From Saccoglossus kowalevskii (taxonomy: Eukaryota > Hemichordata > Enteropneusta > Harrimaniidae), in NCBI RefSeq assembly GCF_000003605.2, contig NW_003143808.1, positions 97,952 to 161,951 on the forward strand: DNA of 64,000 nt, given 5' to 3'. Position 1 is the stretch's first letter, and each line of letters starts with the position of its first letter. Under the pieces are notes generated by a model. The model was not told the origin of the DNA, ran no database searches, and saw only the letters and a list, made by a program, of their open reading frames with translations. Shown here one piece after another: positions 50,401 through 62,579 of this stretch. The position numbers were made by a program, and so were the translations under genes.

Positions 50401-51070
50401 GGAAGCAAACGAATTTCCTCATCATCAGCAAGGCACCTAAGTTCTTCTGACAATACTGATCCTGGTATCTGGTGAGCCACAACCCAACGTTTGACTTCTT
50501 CTTTGAACTGATCCTCAAATTTGATTTCTATATCAATTGTGACAGCATCAGCTTGTTTCGTGGATTTGACCTGTTCAAGAAATTCAGATTTCTGAATCCG
50601 TACACGATCAATTACTGACTGTGCTATTGATGCACTGTACAATAGGGTAGATTCTGCATTCTGTCCACTGCACTCATACACAGATATTGATTCTATGTTT
50701 TTCAAAAACAGCAAAGTCAGGTCAACATCCTTCCTAAATGAAGTAATCCATCCATCAGGACCAATAATGCGATCCCTGGAAATGATGTTTCCACTCAGTT
50801 TAGATTCAGTTTTACGTAATGGAAACCGGAATATTGTGCCATCAAATCTTCCCTTATAAAACGAGGATTCATCACAACCAAAAACTCCTAAATACGGTTC
50901 AAACTGGTTGCTGTATGGTGTATGAGCTTTGGACAATAACTCTCCTTTCAATTTCCATTTCTTGCCAGCTTTGTTTTGATATTTCTTGTTTTTGTATTGG
51001 TCATAAGCAAATACTGTTTCAAGGGGGTCAAATATTCCAAGACATTTTCCACTGAGGACACTTGGTAGAT
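38481..51070 (-). CDS. SACS: Sacsin giant last exon (12,590 bp)
   Basis: The acceptor tattttacag|AT completes an Asp codon begun in the previous exon ([18 protein letters not shown]). The frame then stays open for 4,195 codons to TAG with no intron. It holds most of SIRPT1, all of SIRPT2 and SIRPT3, the J domain (39060-39270) and the HEPN domain (38484-38890). Vertebrate SACS also packs most of its coding sequence into one giant last exon of similar size. The Met at 50951 is internal and is not the start. Confidence 0.96.
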
Positions 51071-51878
51071 CTGTAAAATAGTAGCGACATGTTATTATTG
51101 TTTGACCATTTCATTTCCCTGCACTTGGACTAGTTTTGTTTATGAATATTACTTGGGAATCAATTTACTGATTTAAACATAATGATTTCATACACATGGT
51201 AGCTAAATTTAGGCAAAGTTTGCATAATTATAACCAATACATTGTACATATTTTGTTCAGACATATATTTGAATAAGATCATACTAGATATCCTAGAGGG
51301 TGTATACAACATACATACCTGTGATATGGTACACTGAATTGAAGCCGAGACCAAATCGACCAACTTTCAGTGGATCATCTGCTTTACCACTTTGTTCAGG
51401 TCTTTGTATACTAAACCAATCTTTGTCTTTAAATACAGCATTGTTGTAAGCATACAGTGCTGGACCATGGAATTCTTTTAATTTATCAGACCAGAGACCA
51501 TCTGTTGGATACTCTGTATTGTCATAGAGGAACTTCACTTCGGTTGCACCAGCATCATCGGCATTTTGAATTATCTCCTGAAATATGAACAGAGATATAT
51601 AACTGTTTAGTATCAACAGACCAAATAATACAGGGGGTGCAAATATCTAGTCTCACTTTATACTGTTACTGATTTGCTGTTCTGTGTTGTTTCGTAATTT
51701 TACCGAAATAAATGTACTAAATAAGCATTTTCCTGTTCTTTCATTAACCCGATGGAAAAAAGAAATGAACGATGGAATTGTTTACATACCTTTAATATCT
51801 GTCCGCCTTCAGGATATTTATCAAGAATACGTTTTAAATATAGGTATAAAGGAGGCACCTCTTGCCCAAAGTCATCAT
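38481..51878 (-). CDS. SACS: Sacsin (three SIRPT repeats, J domain, HEPN), lacking only its N-terminal exon(s)
   Basis: Three exons join in phase: 51878-51790, 51577-51319 and 51070-38481, giving 4,312 residues to TAG. Human sacsin has about 4,580. The first SIRPT opens with [14 protein letters not shown] and YPEGGQILK, then [10 protein letters not shown] (about 35) and [12 protein letters not shown] (about 107). The second has [10 protein letters not shown] (about 1362) and [12 protein letters not shown] (about 1431). The third has [10 protein letters not shown] (about 2393) and [14 protein letters not shown] (about 2460). These are the Hsp90-like ATPase signatures. A J domain follows with HPDKN (His about 4090), then a C-terminal HEPN domain (about 4177-4312). 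Family knowledge: sacsin is a cytosolic co-chaperone-like protein linked to Hsp70 and to intermediate-filament and mitochondrial organisation; loss in humans causes the ataxia ARSACS. A ubiquitin-like domain at the extreme N terminus would lie upstream and was not found. Confidence 0.96.
51319..51577 (-). CDS. SACS: Sacsin internal exon (first ATPase-like core)
   Basis: The acceptor is catatttcag|GAG and the donor ACAG|GTATGT. The 86 codons run from [19 protein letters not shown] to [14 protein letters not shown] and cover the nucleotide-binding core of the first SIRPT repeat. The phases match both neighbours. Confidence 0.95.
51790..51878 (-). CDS. SACS: Sacsin exon, most 5' one recognised
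   Basis: The acceptor is aattgcttag|AT and the donor AAAG|GTATGT. It encodes [20 protein letters not shown] and then YPEGGQILK, the start of SIRPT1 in this family. It begins with two bases of a split Asp codon, so at least one more coding exon ending in G must lie upstream (higher coordinates). Confidence 0.9.
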
Positions 51879-54028
51879 CTAAGCAATTGAAGTGATGAAA
51901 GACAAAATTAATATAATGTATAATTTATGTATAATTTTCTGGCTAATCAGTTTTTAAAAGCAAAAAACCAAAAAGTAGGTTGTCACTCATAGTCCTAGGT
52001 GTTGGGTTTGCATATCCTTTGTCTACTAATGTATGCATGCTGTCTGTATACATGTATAATTTATAATATATATGGAATCATGACCAATTTCATTGAGATG
52101 GCTTATAGTCTGGTGAGTGAACTTGTAACCCCATAACAACATGGCCGACTTGATGAGCGGGAACATCTGGTGACCCCAATTATTGAATTGGCATCTTGAA
52201 AAATATTTGTACTAATTATGTATACATAAAATGTACAAAAATTGGACTTAGAATCTGATAAACATAACTATAGGCCCAATAATATGATATATGTATACAT
52301 AAACTGTACACAAATATGAAATTTAACATTCAATTATATTCATAAAAGAGTATAAAAACATTTTCAATAGATTACTTACGAGAATACTAAATTGTTATTT
52401 CTGATAGCAGTAAAATTTTATTTTTACTACAGTTTACTGAATGAATTACTAGAAAGTCATTATACGAAGAGGGAGTCGTTTAGAGTTCGCCTAATTTGCA
52501 CATATTAAAAATTATCCTGTTTTGGATTCTAACATGACCTATTGCCTATTTTTATGAACTTTTTCGTGACCAATATAACTGAATTAAAATTTAATTTCCC
52601 ATTATATATCTAGTTTTGGCATTTTCAATTGAGCAAAATACAATAAAATAAATCAGTACTACTCTCACCACAATCAGTTTGTTGTACATCTTTGGCTGAC
52701 ATATATGTCAAACCTATACAATATTGCTAGTAAGTGAATGTACTATAGTCAGGCAGGTACATACTTTTTGTATACAAATCTGTTCCAAATATAGGGTACT
52801 TCTTGTATACAAAAAATTATACATTAAATTTATTCAATGAATTTTGATAAGGGCAAGCATGCAGTCAAATATCCATCATGATGATGACCATCAGTCATAG
52901 TCATCCCAACTAGATTCAGCAGTGAGTTGGGTTGGCTGCAACTACCAAAAAAGTCTATGGTGGTGTGTACATTGATCTAGCAGTTATCTAGCCCAGCCAT
53001 TTATCCTACGGCCAACATGATGACACCACTGAGGCATTACTAAAGGGAGCGGAGCTATCATTCCAGCCAAAACGTAAGAAGGACAGATATTTCCTTTACA
53101 TAGTTGTCTTTGGAGTGTATGAAAGTATTTTATATAGTCAATGTCCAGAACTTTTGCCCAGCCTTACTTGTATATCGCTGCACTACCCAGAATTTTGATG
53201 ACAGATGACACAGTGTGTATATATAGCTGCGAAAAGCTAGCAAAAAGCAGGGATTTCAGCTAATAATTTAGACCATTAGCTTTACATAACAACATTTACA
53301 GATCAAAGTGCTGCCATGTTTCACATCAATCATAGGTATAAACAACTAGACCATATTAGCTATCAAGGTCAAAGACGCAAAACCCTTTCTTTCCAAAAAC
53401 TGGAACAGTGCTTTAAATGCAAAAAGCAGCAATTACCAAGACACCCTTTGACGAAGTAGCCAAAGGTTACAAGGCCAGCCCTATGGATGACCCACCCTCT
53501 TCAGCATTTGTGTCATCCTCACTTGGCGCATGACCAAAACAATAGTAGAAAGTATCGAGTCATTCATGACCTCTCATGAACACAAGGGCAATCCACAAAC
53601 GACACTTTCCTAGTGACTACAGCACTTCTACAACACCTTAGTGCAATGTGCAGCGAGGTGCCTAAGATGAGTCTATTCAATTAATTTAAATATCCCAAAT
53701 CCCAAATGCCTGACTCAGTATTTTAGTTTCTTGCTTATGAGGTCTTTCTTAAAAATTAATTCATTTACTGGATGATGTATGTAATACAAACTAATTTTGT
53801 GTATTGTCCAATTCAAAAAAGTAGGTGCACCACAGAATATTTGTAATGTGAGCTCTCAGTCACGTTAAAATAATGTAAAATAGCAAAAAATACAGTTTAA
53901 TAATTAACCCAACTTTGTTAGACTAGTGAAAACTTAAGGCATTGATAACTGAAGCTATATTTAGACCACATGTGTCAATGTGTCTGGCCAAGATTTATGA
54001 ACAGAAACTGCAGCATTAATTTTTCATA
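51879..54028. other. Presumed 5' intron(s) of sacsin; no exon recognised
   Basis: I looked for a minus-strand ATG exon ending in phase 1 before GT and found no convincing one. A good donor (CTC|GTAAGT near 52378) follows sequence with stops and could end a non-coding leader exon. Confidence 0.35.
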
Positions 54029-54030
54029 TA

Positions 54031-54238
54031 CTGTGGAATACTTTATTTTCGCTGGAATTAATTTTTGCTGAAAAGGCTTTTAGGGCGTTTTGTATGGAAT
54101 TTATTTTCACTGATTTTTGATAAGTTTAATGTGAAATATAGGAAAAAAAGTATATTCGCTGGATTTTATTTTCACTGAATCATCCCTTCAGCGAAAATAT
54201 CAAAAATAAATTCCAAGCGAAAATAAAGTATTCTACAG
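54031..54238. mobile_element. TA-flanked MITE (208 bp)
   Basis: About 30-bp TIRs: TA then ctgtggaatactttattttc on the left, and gaaaataaagtattctacag then TA on the right. The TA target duplication and size fit a Tc1/mariner-type non-autonomous element. The interior repeats ttttcgctgg/ttttcactga words. Confidence 0.85.
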
Positions 54239-54659
54239 TAGTCAAACAAAAATCAGACTGTAGTCCATTTCTGTCAATGATTCAGATCAAGGTCATTACT
54301 GAAAACCCTAGCATCATAATCTAAGCTAATTATTTATTCTGAGCGTGCTCAGTTTTTCTCTCTGTGTTGTTGGGAGAGATAATTTTGGATGAAAATCATG
54401 AAAAAAGACCCACTTAGGATTTTCAGATCTGGAAAAAAAAATTGAAAAATTGAGTGCATGTTCAATAGAGACTTGTTCATCAACCTGCCAAGTTTCATCG
54501 ATATCTGCTGCAGAATTTCTGAGAAAATGTTCGAAAAAAAAAAGGATGACAAACCAAAGAAACTGCATGTACAGTACATAAGTTTGACATTTAACTGAAA
54601 AATCAGAGACAAACTGAAAATACTTGAAATTGTGGAGATTGATCAAACGTGAGTTCTTT

Positions 54660-54890
54660 ACAAGTATCAAATATTTGTTGATACACTTATTTTCTCAATT
54701 CAACACCTTGTAATGGTGGAAATTAATTAAACAACAGGTATTTACTCACAAATACCTTGCCAATATTTGTCATGACACTTATTCTCTCAATTTAACAACT
54801 TGTAATGGTGAAAATTAATGAAACCACAGGTATATTTTTCAAGACATTTATTCTCTCTTGTAATGGTGAAAATTAATTGTTCTATTAGTG
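54660..54890 (+). repeat. Three-copy tandem repeat
   Basis: The words cacttattctctcaatt and cttgtaatggtg(g/a)aaatta recur three times with spacing of roughly 100 and 75 bases. The last copy is shortened. Confidence 0.75.
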
Positions 54891-56275
54891 CTCTTCACAA
54901 GAGCTGCTCCCTGCTTCCAAATTGGAAATGTATTCATGTGCCAATGATTATACTTGAAAAAAAAATTTGAGTATTGTGGAGTGCACTTGACTATTCCTCT
55001 CTGGGTTAGCACTCCAGGCTAGCCACATTAGTTGCTAATAAAACATAAATGTGACCAATGTTTTTTTCACAAATGATGTGCCACACAAGTTTAAAAATAT
55101 TTTTTTTATTCCAAAACTAATTGTGTTAGTCAGGCGATGCCTTCCCAACACTCTGTATCACTGAAATTTGTAAAAATATTTTATATTTGCTTTTTTATGT
55201 TGCTTGTCAGATTTGGCTATTGCTAATAATAACTGGTAAATTAACCAAACCAGGCAACTTTGACAAACATTAAAAAATCAGTAATTTTTTGTTTGATTTT
55301 TACATAAATCTTATTTATTGACTTTATCAAATATTTTGTATGTCAATTAATCGTCAAATTAAGCACTCTGTGCCTATTTTGCTAGATTGTTTCATTTCAC
55401 TATGATTTATTTCTTCATTGATTTTCAGACTGTCAAGATTCCTAGTTCCGGCACGGTACTGGCACCCATGCAAAATATGATATTATGTTCAAGATTTTTA
55501 AGACAGAAGAGTTATAATATAGAACAAAAGAATACTGCCATATGCTGATGAGATGGATGAAGTTGTGATGTGCTACTGTAAATGCATGAAAGGAGCAGGT
55601 GCTCGAGCCATCCACTACTGTTTTGTGATATCAGTGAAAAGAAAATTCAAAATGTAGAACGTTTTTGAAGGGATATGGTGGTGGTGAAAAGTGATGTTTA
55701 GCTTGCGCTTGTAAAAAAAAATATGAACATAGTTAATTGATATCCAGAGTCTTTTATTTGTGCCCACCTGAAAAGCACCCCAAATGATTCTATATATAGA
55801 GAATATCCAATGAGTCATTATATAATATCATATTTATTAAATAAGGGTAGTAATTTTCATTTGGCAAAGAACAAATCAGATCTGCTACATGAGTTTAATA
55901 AATACATTTCCAAAATTGTGTGCATCACAAACATTTTAGCAGGCCCCATATACATTTGCAGGAAAATTAAAATTTAGATTGTGGGTACTCCGGAATATTA
56001 GTCAAATTTTTAAAAAGAAATAATTTATGTTAATTAGTCGCTGTTTAGATACTGTCCAAAAATGTGTAATACTAATTTTGGTCATCATAGTGTCTCTGGA
56101 CTGATATTTGTATGTAGTTAAGTATTACAGCATTATAATGTATTTGGTTTAAAGCTCAAATTGATATCTAAGAGTACATGCTTTGTTTTTAACCAAAGTT
56201 AACTGGAACAAGCCATGCATGGCACAGTCCCTGTTAGTTTTCAAATTTAAGATATATAATTTTGTGAATAGTAAT
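54891..56275. other. Intergenic, no gene seen
   Basis: AT-rich. Frames at 54326-54670 and 55615-55818 on the minus strand have no family features. Confidence 0.45.
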
Positions 56276-56276
56276 A

Positions 56277-56720
56277 TCACAGGGAGCCCAGGAACTATGA
56301 TCAACTGTATGCACTCCCTATGAGCGCGTGGGGGTAAGGGGGTGTCAGTTGGTATTTAGTGTAAGAAATAGACAAGGGATGAAGGCTCCAGCCAGCTCAT
56401 ATTTTTTAAACTGGAAAAAACAGATGAACAGAATGAAAAATAAAATCTATAAAAAATACCAGGTTGAAGAATATTAGTTGCTCTTTAAAATTTCGCCAAA
56501 GCCTTACGTATATTTCACTCATATCTGCAGAGTAAATGAAGAAAACTACACAAATTGACTCAATTTACGAATAATTAACAGTTTGCCTGAAGGCACTGCA
56601 CAGTTGGAAGTGTTGAGCAAGGCTAACTGAGTCGTGACCTTGATGTGGTTCATAACCAGTCTTATGATTGGTTGTTGACAAAATGCTGAACATGCCACGC
56701 CTCCAACTGTGCCGTGCCTT
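56277..56720 (+). mobile_element. Diverged copy of the TIR element at 16.8 kb
   Basis: It shares cacagggagcccaggaacta, then gtgtaagaaata-acaaggg, then atgaaggctccag-cagctca with 16826-16960, and aaccagtctt-tgatt-gttg near 56655. A 37-base internal segment (56612-56648) is inverted relative to the other copy. A gcacagttgga / tccaactgtgc stem is present here only. Confidence 0.8.
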
Positions 56721-56865
56721 CGAGCAAACCATAATGTTGAAAACCAACAAATCCTGTCAAAGCACCACATTTTCCAAAAACAAGATGGATGCCAGTCATC
56801 ATCTTTGTTCTGATTGTGAAACAAACTGACATGAACATGTATTCCTATATATATGGTGTATGTGC

Positions 56866-57515
56866 CAAATGGGCCATTCCAGTTTATATCTGCACCCCCA
56901 CTGTTGATGAGCTTGTGTGTTTACTTTATACGAGGTATAATTTCCATGGTGTATAAGTCATACAAAGTTTTATTTCCAAATCACCATTCACCATACAGTA
57001 ATGGAAATCCAAAACTATAGTTCCTACTTATGGTGTTGATGAGTTCCATTGTGCCACCATACAGAGTAGGATTTCCAAATATAACTCTCATCATAAGCTA
57101 ATAAGCTAATTAAGTTAAAAATTTTATATTTGATAATGGAAATCCAAACTAGTCCTGATTCACGGTGTTGATGAGCTCATTCGTGCCACCATCCTTATTT
57201 AATTTCAGTAATAACTATTTCATATTGGCCCAATTTTTTTAATATATATAGAAATCCAAGTTTATTTAGTCATATTATTGGAAATCCAACATCATCAACC
57301 GGTATGTGGCGAGATAAACTAGGCCATATTTTATTTTCGTAGACATAACTGCCTGGATTTCCAGGAATTTTTTTCCATACTCTTCTGGATTTCCAGATTC
57401 TGTTTCTTCATATACAGTTGGAATTCCAGGGTATTTTCCCCATCATACAGTGCTGGAAATTCGACCACATCAACAGGGGGGTGCAGATATAAACTGGAAT
57501 GGCCCAATATGAATG
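56866..57515. mobile_element. TIR element, about 650 bp, with internal tandem repeats
   Basis: The left terminus (gggccattccagtttatatc, then tgcaccccc) is inverted at 57474-57510 (gggggtgcagatata, then aactggaatggccc). Inside, ggaaatccaaa and tggtgttgatgag, then gtgccaccat, repeat at about 57001 and 57138. There is no coding frame. Confidence 0.85.
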
Positions 57516-57751
57516 AAAATGGTCCATTAGCTTTTAAAATATAGTATGGTCAAAAAGCAAGATGGCCGCCAGTCAGCCATCTTTGATCTGATTGAAAAAC
57601 AAATTGTCATGGACATGTTAATTATTAAGTAATGTAATAACATTATACATGTTGAGATACATGACCATGATGATTTATGTCGTGTTTCGTATTTCCGTAC
57701 ATGAGCCTGGACAAATTAAATTCAGTTTTGATACAAAAAATGCATGAATAG

Positions 57752-58050
57752 CATATTGTTACGTTTGAGTTTATTTTATGTATTTATTATTTGTGTAATT
57801 TGTAGTTGGGGTTTTATTGAAACGTCATATTGTCCTTGGTCGCTTTATGTTGTGTTCTTTTGTCAATTTATCCCTATTTTGCATATTTATTTGTACTGAG
57901 TTAGGGAGTCTGCTTTGGCTATAAAAGCCTTTTGTTTTACGTTGACGAGTAGACGGCAATGAGACGGTAAACTGATAGCAAGAAGACTCCAAATAGACGG
58001 TAAACTGATAGCACTATACCTGTTTACCAGCGTCTGAACGTAACACATAT
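57752..58050. mobile_element. Solo LTR of an LTR retrotransposon, with target duplications
   Basis: The LTR proper is 57757-58045 (289 bp). It begins tgttacg and ends cgtaaca (7-bp inverted ends with the canonical TG...CA). A perfect 5-bp duplication, catat, flanks it (57752-57756 and 58046-58050). A TATA box (tataaaa) sits at 57920-57926. A repeated agacggtaaactgatagca word follows in the presumed R/U5 part. No internal retroviral-type genes accompany it, which fits LTR-LTR recombination. The orientation is plus if the TATA is used. Confidence 0.9.
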
Positions 58051-60499
58051 CCTGTTTACTTTCTGACCATATATTTCATTTTTGGAAGGGTCATCTAATA
58101 CATGTACATCTAATTTCTGTTGATACTATAGACCAGCCAATTATTCACTCTAAATTTTTAACTATGCTTTTGGTGTACCGGTATATTACTCTCATGTCCC
58201 AACGGGACAGTACGTTTATTTATTTTTCGAAATTGGCCGACTGAAAAAATATTTCTTGATTTAAAAAAAGTCGTGCAGTTTTCCCATCAAAATCAAAGCC
58301 ATATAATCGCACTACAACACTGGTAAATCTTTTCTGTATTGCGCTCACTATAAAGTCGCTGAACTGTCATTACCATATTTAAATGAGCTACGGTAATTTG
58401 AACACATTGGCACCATCCAGCATTTTGATTGGTTAATTAGCAACCTGATCTATCTGGTCAATAAACACAGTTTCAGGCCACTTGCTCGCCATGCATGGCG
58501 GACATTGTATCTCATCTTGCATTTACATGTGACCGAAATCATTCGCTTACAGTGAAACTAAGTTGAATTTCACTTGCGTTTCATGAATGAATTTATTTTT
58601 TGTACGTTATTATAATCACTACTGAGTAATAATCAACAATTGCAACACTTCAAAAACAATTAAGTTTTTTACTTGAGGTTGTGAATCGCAGCATAACTGG
58701 ATTGTGTTACCGTACTGTGATCATTTGCTACTAAGCAATGCATTCATATTTGTTTTTATTCAAAACCTCTTTTAAAATATACTTTTCGTTACCAACAAAA
58801 TTAAAAATATTAATTAAGTATTTTTTTGTTATCATGTGAACAGTTTTTTGATTGACTGTAATTTTTCAACATTTCATTACAAATTAAGGCCTTTCACTCT
58901 TCCCTGATGCCTAAATTAGAGTGACGCCTATTTAAGAGATTATACGGTATCTTGCTTTTCGCCAGCCACAAAGGCTACACATGAGAAACTTGATCGATTC
59001 AGCCGATCGGTCGTTACATTTTTATCGACGCACTGCGGCATGCAAATCGAGATCAAATTTTGTGGAATACATCACCATTGTACTGATTGGCCGGAAATTT
59101 TCTCAGCCAGGCCGACTTGGGTAGTAATGGTTTGCTATTTTTATTGGATCCAGCGTTTTGGAAAACAGAGACATACATTTAAAATATATTGCTAAAAATA
59201 CATCATTTGTTGTCCATTTATATTCCTAATTACAAAGGAAAGTGAAAGTTTGTTATTTTCCGAGGGGTATGTTTATTAGATTTTAAAGATTTTCTGGGTG
59301 TTTATCGGGGTATGTTCATTTGGGACATAAGAGTACATTATTTTTGGCATGAATAATATTTTCATATTGACTAATTATCTTATTTTTTTTCAGTTTTTCC
59401 ATTAGATTTGTATCAGATGTATACTTAGGTAAATGAGGGCTTCCTTGTTGAAGAATCATTAAATATTACAATTTAAGATGCTCATTGTCTCTGCAAGGAA
59501 ACTGAACAATATATATGAAGTAACTAGTCACACGTAACTGGTCAATAAAGTATATTCATTTATGATTAATTTATTGTTACCCAGTTCGCTTATCTAGTAA
59601 ATAGTAATAGGGTAGGAGCCCTAAGTAGGTTAAGATGTGAATGTAAGCCTACTAAGTTGTCATTTTTGATTTTTAAAATCTGTGATTGCTAAAATTTGAG
59701 CCTACTTTGCCCTAGTATGAGGTAACATTAGACAAAAATGAAAATAAAACAACTTAAGCTCTATGAAAATAATAAGTTTGATATAACAGTACATGCAATA
59801 GTTATTTTTGTGGCATTTTTTTCTGTAGAAGTTTTTTTGTTTTTCATAAATGGTGACTCAATTAAATTAGCTTGCTCATAAAATTTTGTTTTCCTGTAGA
59901 ATGTACACAATATCTAAGGAAACAGTGGTCTAAGGAATGATCACTTCTTATTGGTGGTGTAAATTATACAAGTAGCAGCTTCTGTAAAGACCCTCTTTGT
60001 CTAACTTTTACTCATGCTTGCGAGGTCATTGTCCATAATGTTGGAGTTACTGATATCTTGACACTTTTACTGTTTTTTTTGTTTTGATTTGTTTCCATGA
60101 AAAAGTAGTTGCCTTCTACAAGACACTTACACAGATATTTGATGCCATATGTGAGTTAGAAGTGCTGAAAAATACAACATAATGTGAACACCACTATGGC
60201 TGCCTTTACTATTCATCTATGAAATACTTGAGATATTACAAGAATACAACAAATTACAGGATATATGACATTACCAGGATGTGATAATGTTTTTGCTTAC
60301 ATAAAAACATTTGAAAGGATATTTCTTTTTCACAGAGGGAAAAATTGAAAATTAAACTGTGTGGAGAGTGCATATTTCTATTCAATTAAAATTAACGGTA
60401 CCATACTGCATTAAATTAAAATATATTTTTGTTTACATAACAACCAAACTATATTGTGTTGCGATATCAATATTGAAATTATACTGTACATATAATGGC
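58051..60499. other. Intergenic, no gene seen
   Basis: AT-rich DNA without recognisable exons or repeats. Confidence 0.45.
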
Positions 60500-60501
60500 T
60501 A

Positions 60502-60861
60502 CTGTAAAACATATCTTTTTCGTGAGCATGTCTTTTTAGCAAATTTAGCGAGAGAACTGATTCGCTAATTCAAGATGTCGTTAATGATTTTATTATAAAT
60601 TCAAAATGGCCAATTTTAAGGCTTGGGGATTTGTATATAGTAATCCGGAACATAAAAATCTGGGGCGCTTCCTAATTACACTTGACAGTTTTTCTTTGTT
60701 TTTATGAAGGTGATAACTGCGCATTTGTTTTGGCGTGCGACAGACAAGTATTGTGAAAACAGGAAATCAACACTGTCAAGAGAAATTCACTAAATCAACA
60801 TTTCACTATTACGTCATTGTACCAAAATTCGCTAAAATTGCATGTCGCTTTTGTTTTACAG
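60502..60861. mobile_element. TA-flanked MITE (360 bp)
   Basis: The termini ctgtaaaac and gttttacag are flanked by TA on both sides (60500-60501 and 60862-60863). Subterminal tttagcaaatttagcg and cgctaaaattgc are partly inverted. The ends resemble those of the 54-kb MITE, suggesting the same transposase class. Confidence 0.7.
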
Positions 60862-60863
60862 TA

Positions 60864-62490
60864 TTTGATGTGATCACCATACAATATTCAAAACTTGAAA
60901 AGATAGTTATTTGGGTTATACACTAAATGTGTAAATTCACTGGATTCCTGACATTTTTCATTACATTATTTTTATAGACATTTTTAAATAGGATAATTAT
61001 AATCTTTATAAGTTTTTGTATATTATTATTACATTGTAAGCTTCTAGACCAGATTTCGAAGGAGCTTCTCTTGTTTCTCTAGAACTCCCAGTTTTATACA
61101 ATTTGAAAAGTTCTGTTCGTACATTAAAGTACCAGATTTCCATTTGCTGGTTATATTTGTCTCATCTGTTTAGTCATTTCATATTTTGGATGTGCGATAA
61201 CATAAAAATGATGAGAAAAATCATGAATAATAGTTATTTTAACCATAATGGTATATGTTTAAGTAGATGATGGGATGTATAACAGTGCATCTCCCAAATA
61301 CATTATTTTTAACTGGCTGTACAGTACTGTGTTTGAAAACATAATATCAAATGCATTATATTCAGAAATAAATTGCATTCCAATGTTTATTATTATTTAT
61401 GTCTATTATAGAAATTGGGATATATGTAATAGCAATCTAGTGTGATTGCTGGTTTATCCCATACTACAACTAGAACATTCCTCTTGTAATAGCTTAACGC
61501 GATAGGGGTTTTGCTTAATGCAACATAGGGATTTATTGGAGTATTGTATTTCATATGGTGTAAAATGGAGAAAAATGCTATGATTAAAGAGGAAAAATAT
61601 ACAACAGCTTGAGAAAGAGCGTAATGTGAAGAGATTAAGTAGAAAAAGTATAGAATATTTAGCTAATTCTTGGACCTGAACCAGTTGTATCAACTATTCA
61701 AGGTTTCAATAGTTTTGCTAAGTTTTACTTCAGCTTTTAAACAAGCATATATCTACTTTTTTTAATATTCTGTGTATAGTGCATATGTTTAGTACAACTA
61801 ACTCAATATAATTAGATGGAAGGATACATAATTATAAAACTGCGTACGAACTTTAACTGTTTTGAAATGTTAGCAAGTATCTGCACAACTATAAACATTG
61901 CAAACAATATTATGAAGTCAGGTTAACCTATGTGGTTTGAATTCATAAAAATTATAAATGAAAACACATATGTCAGTTCAAATAAAACTCTCAATTTTAA
62001 CAAACATACAAATATGTAACTGTATTTCCGGAGTGAAATACAAATTTTATTTTATTTGCAGGCTGGTTGGCATAGTTGTCTGGCGGGCACATATGCAGTA
62101 AGATGCACGAAGCCCGACATGAAAACCCCCACTCCCTTCACAACAACAAATATACATATCATACCTGAATCAGCATCCATGTCTTTATGTACGGTCTTCT
62201 AGATTGGGATATGCATATAATCTAAACACCATTATAATCTGGGAAATACAAATATAATTCAGGAGGTCATATAATCTGATTAAATATAGATATATAAGTT
62301 GTAATGGCATTTTATGTTCATCGCTTTAGAGTCAATTACACGCCCAATCAGAGAACATTTCACTTTTCAATTTGTCCAATAAAAAAATTGTTTTATTTTA
62401 TTTTATTTTAATTTTCCAGCATTGTCCTAATGGTAAAGGGACGGGTTTAAGGTTCGGAGGTATAGGTTAACAGACACTTAGGTTTGTGTT
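60864..62490. other. Intergenic, no gene supported
   Basis: AT-rich. Possible small downstream exons of the candidate at 62575 exist by splice motif only (see findings). Confidence 0.35.
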
Positions 62491-62501
62491 TTTGTGCTCA
62501 C

Positions 62502-62575
62502 CTGAAGACGTACAAAACAACCATGCCGATGACAATTAACGCACACCACAGCGTAACCAAGGGTCTATAAATCAT
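62502..62575 (-). CDS. Candidate first coding exon of an unknown membrane protein
   Basis: The minus strand reads ATG then 24 codons (MIYRPLVTLWCALIVIGM, then VVLYVF) to a strong donor, CAG|GTGAGC. The peptide is a short basic lead plus a long hydrophobic helix, like a signal anchor of a type II membrane protein. About 480 bases upstream there is a second consensus donor (CGAG|GTGAGT at 63060) and a TATA-like tract at about 63175-63187, as for a leader exon. No recognisable downstream exon was found, so a chance frame is possible. Confidence 0.25.
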
Positions 62576-62579
62576 TATG

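Noticed and set aside
50819-50951. Met at 50951 as the start of sacsin.
   Set aside because: The frame is open upstream to a good acceptor at 51071 and encodes conserved sacsin sequence that joins the ATPase-core exon in phase.
53320-53700. Plus-strand segment with transposon-like wording in several frames.
   Set aside because: Stops interrupt each frame and no recognisable domain motif appears; not enough to call a pseudogene.
54326-54670. 114-codon minus-strand frame upstream of sacsin, a candidate first exon.
   Set aside because: No sacsin or ubiquitin-like features and no phase-1 donor; overlaps another open frame, as in repeat-derived DNA.
55615-55818. Minus-strand ATG frame with an internal CAG|GTGGGC donor as the sacsin start exon.
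   Set aside because: The donor would be phase 0, but the next sacsin exon needs an upstream exon ending in one base.
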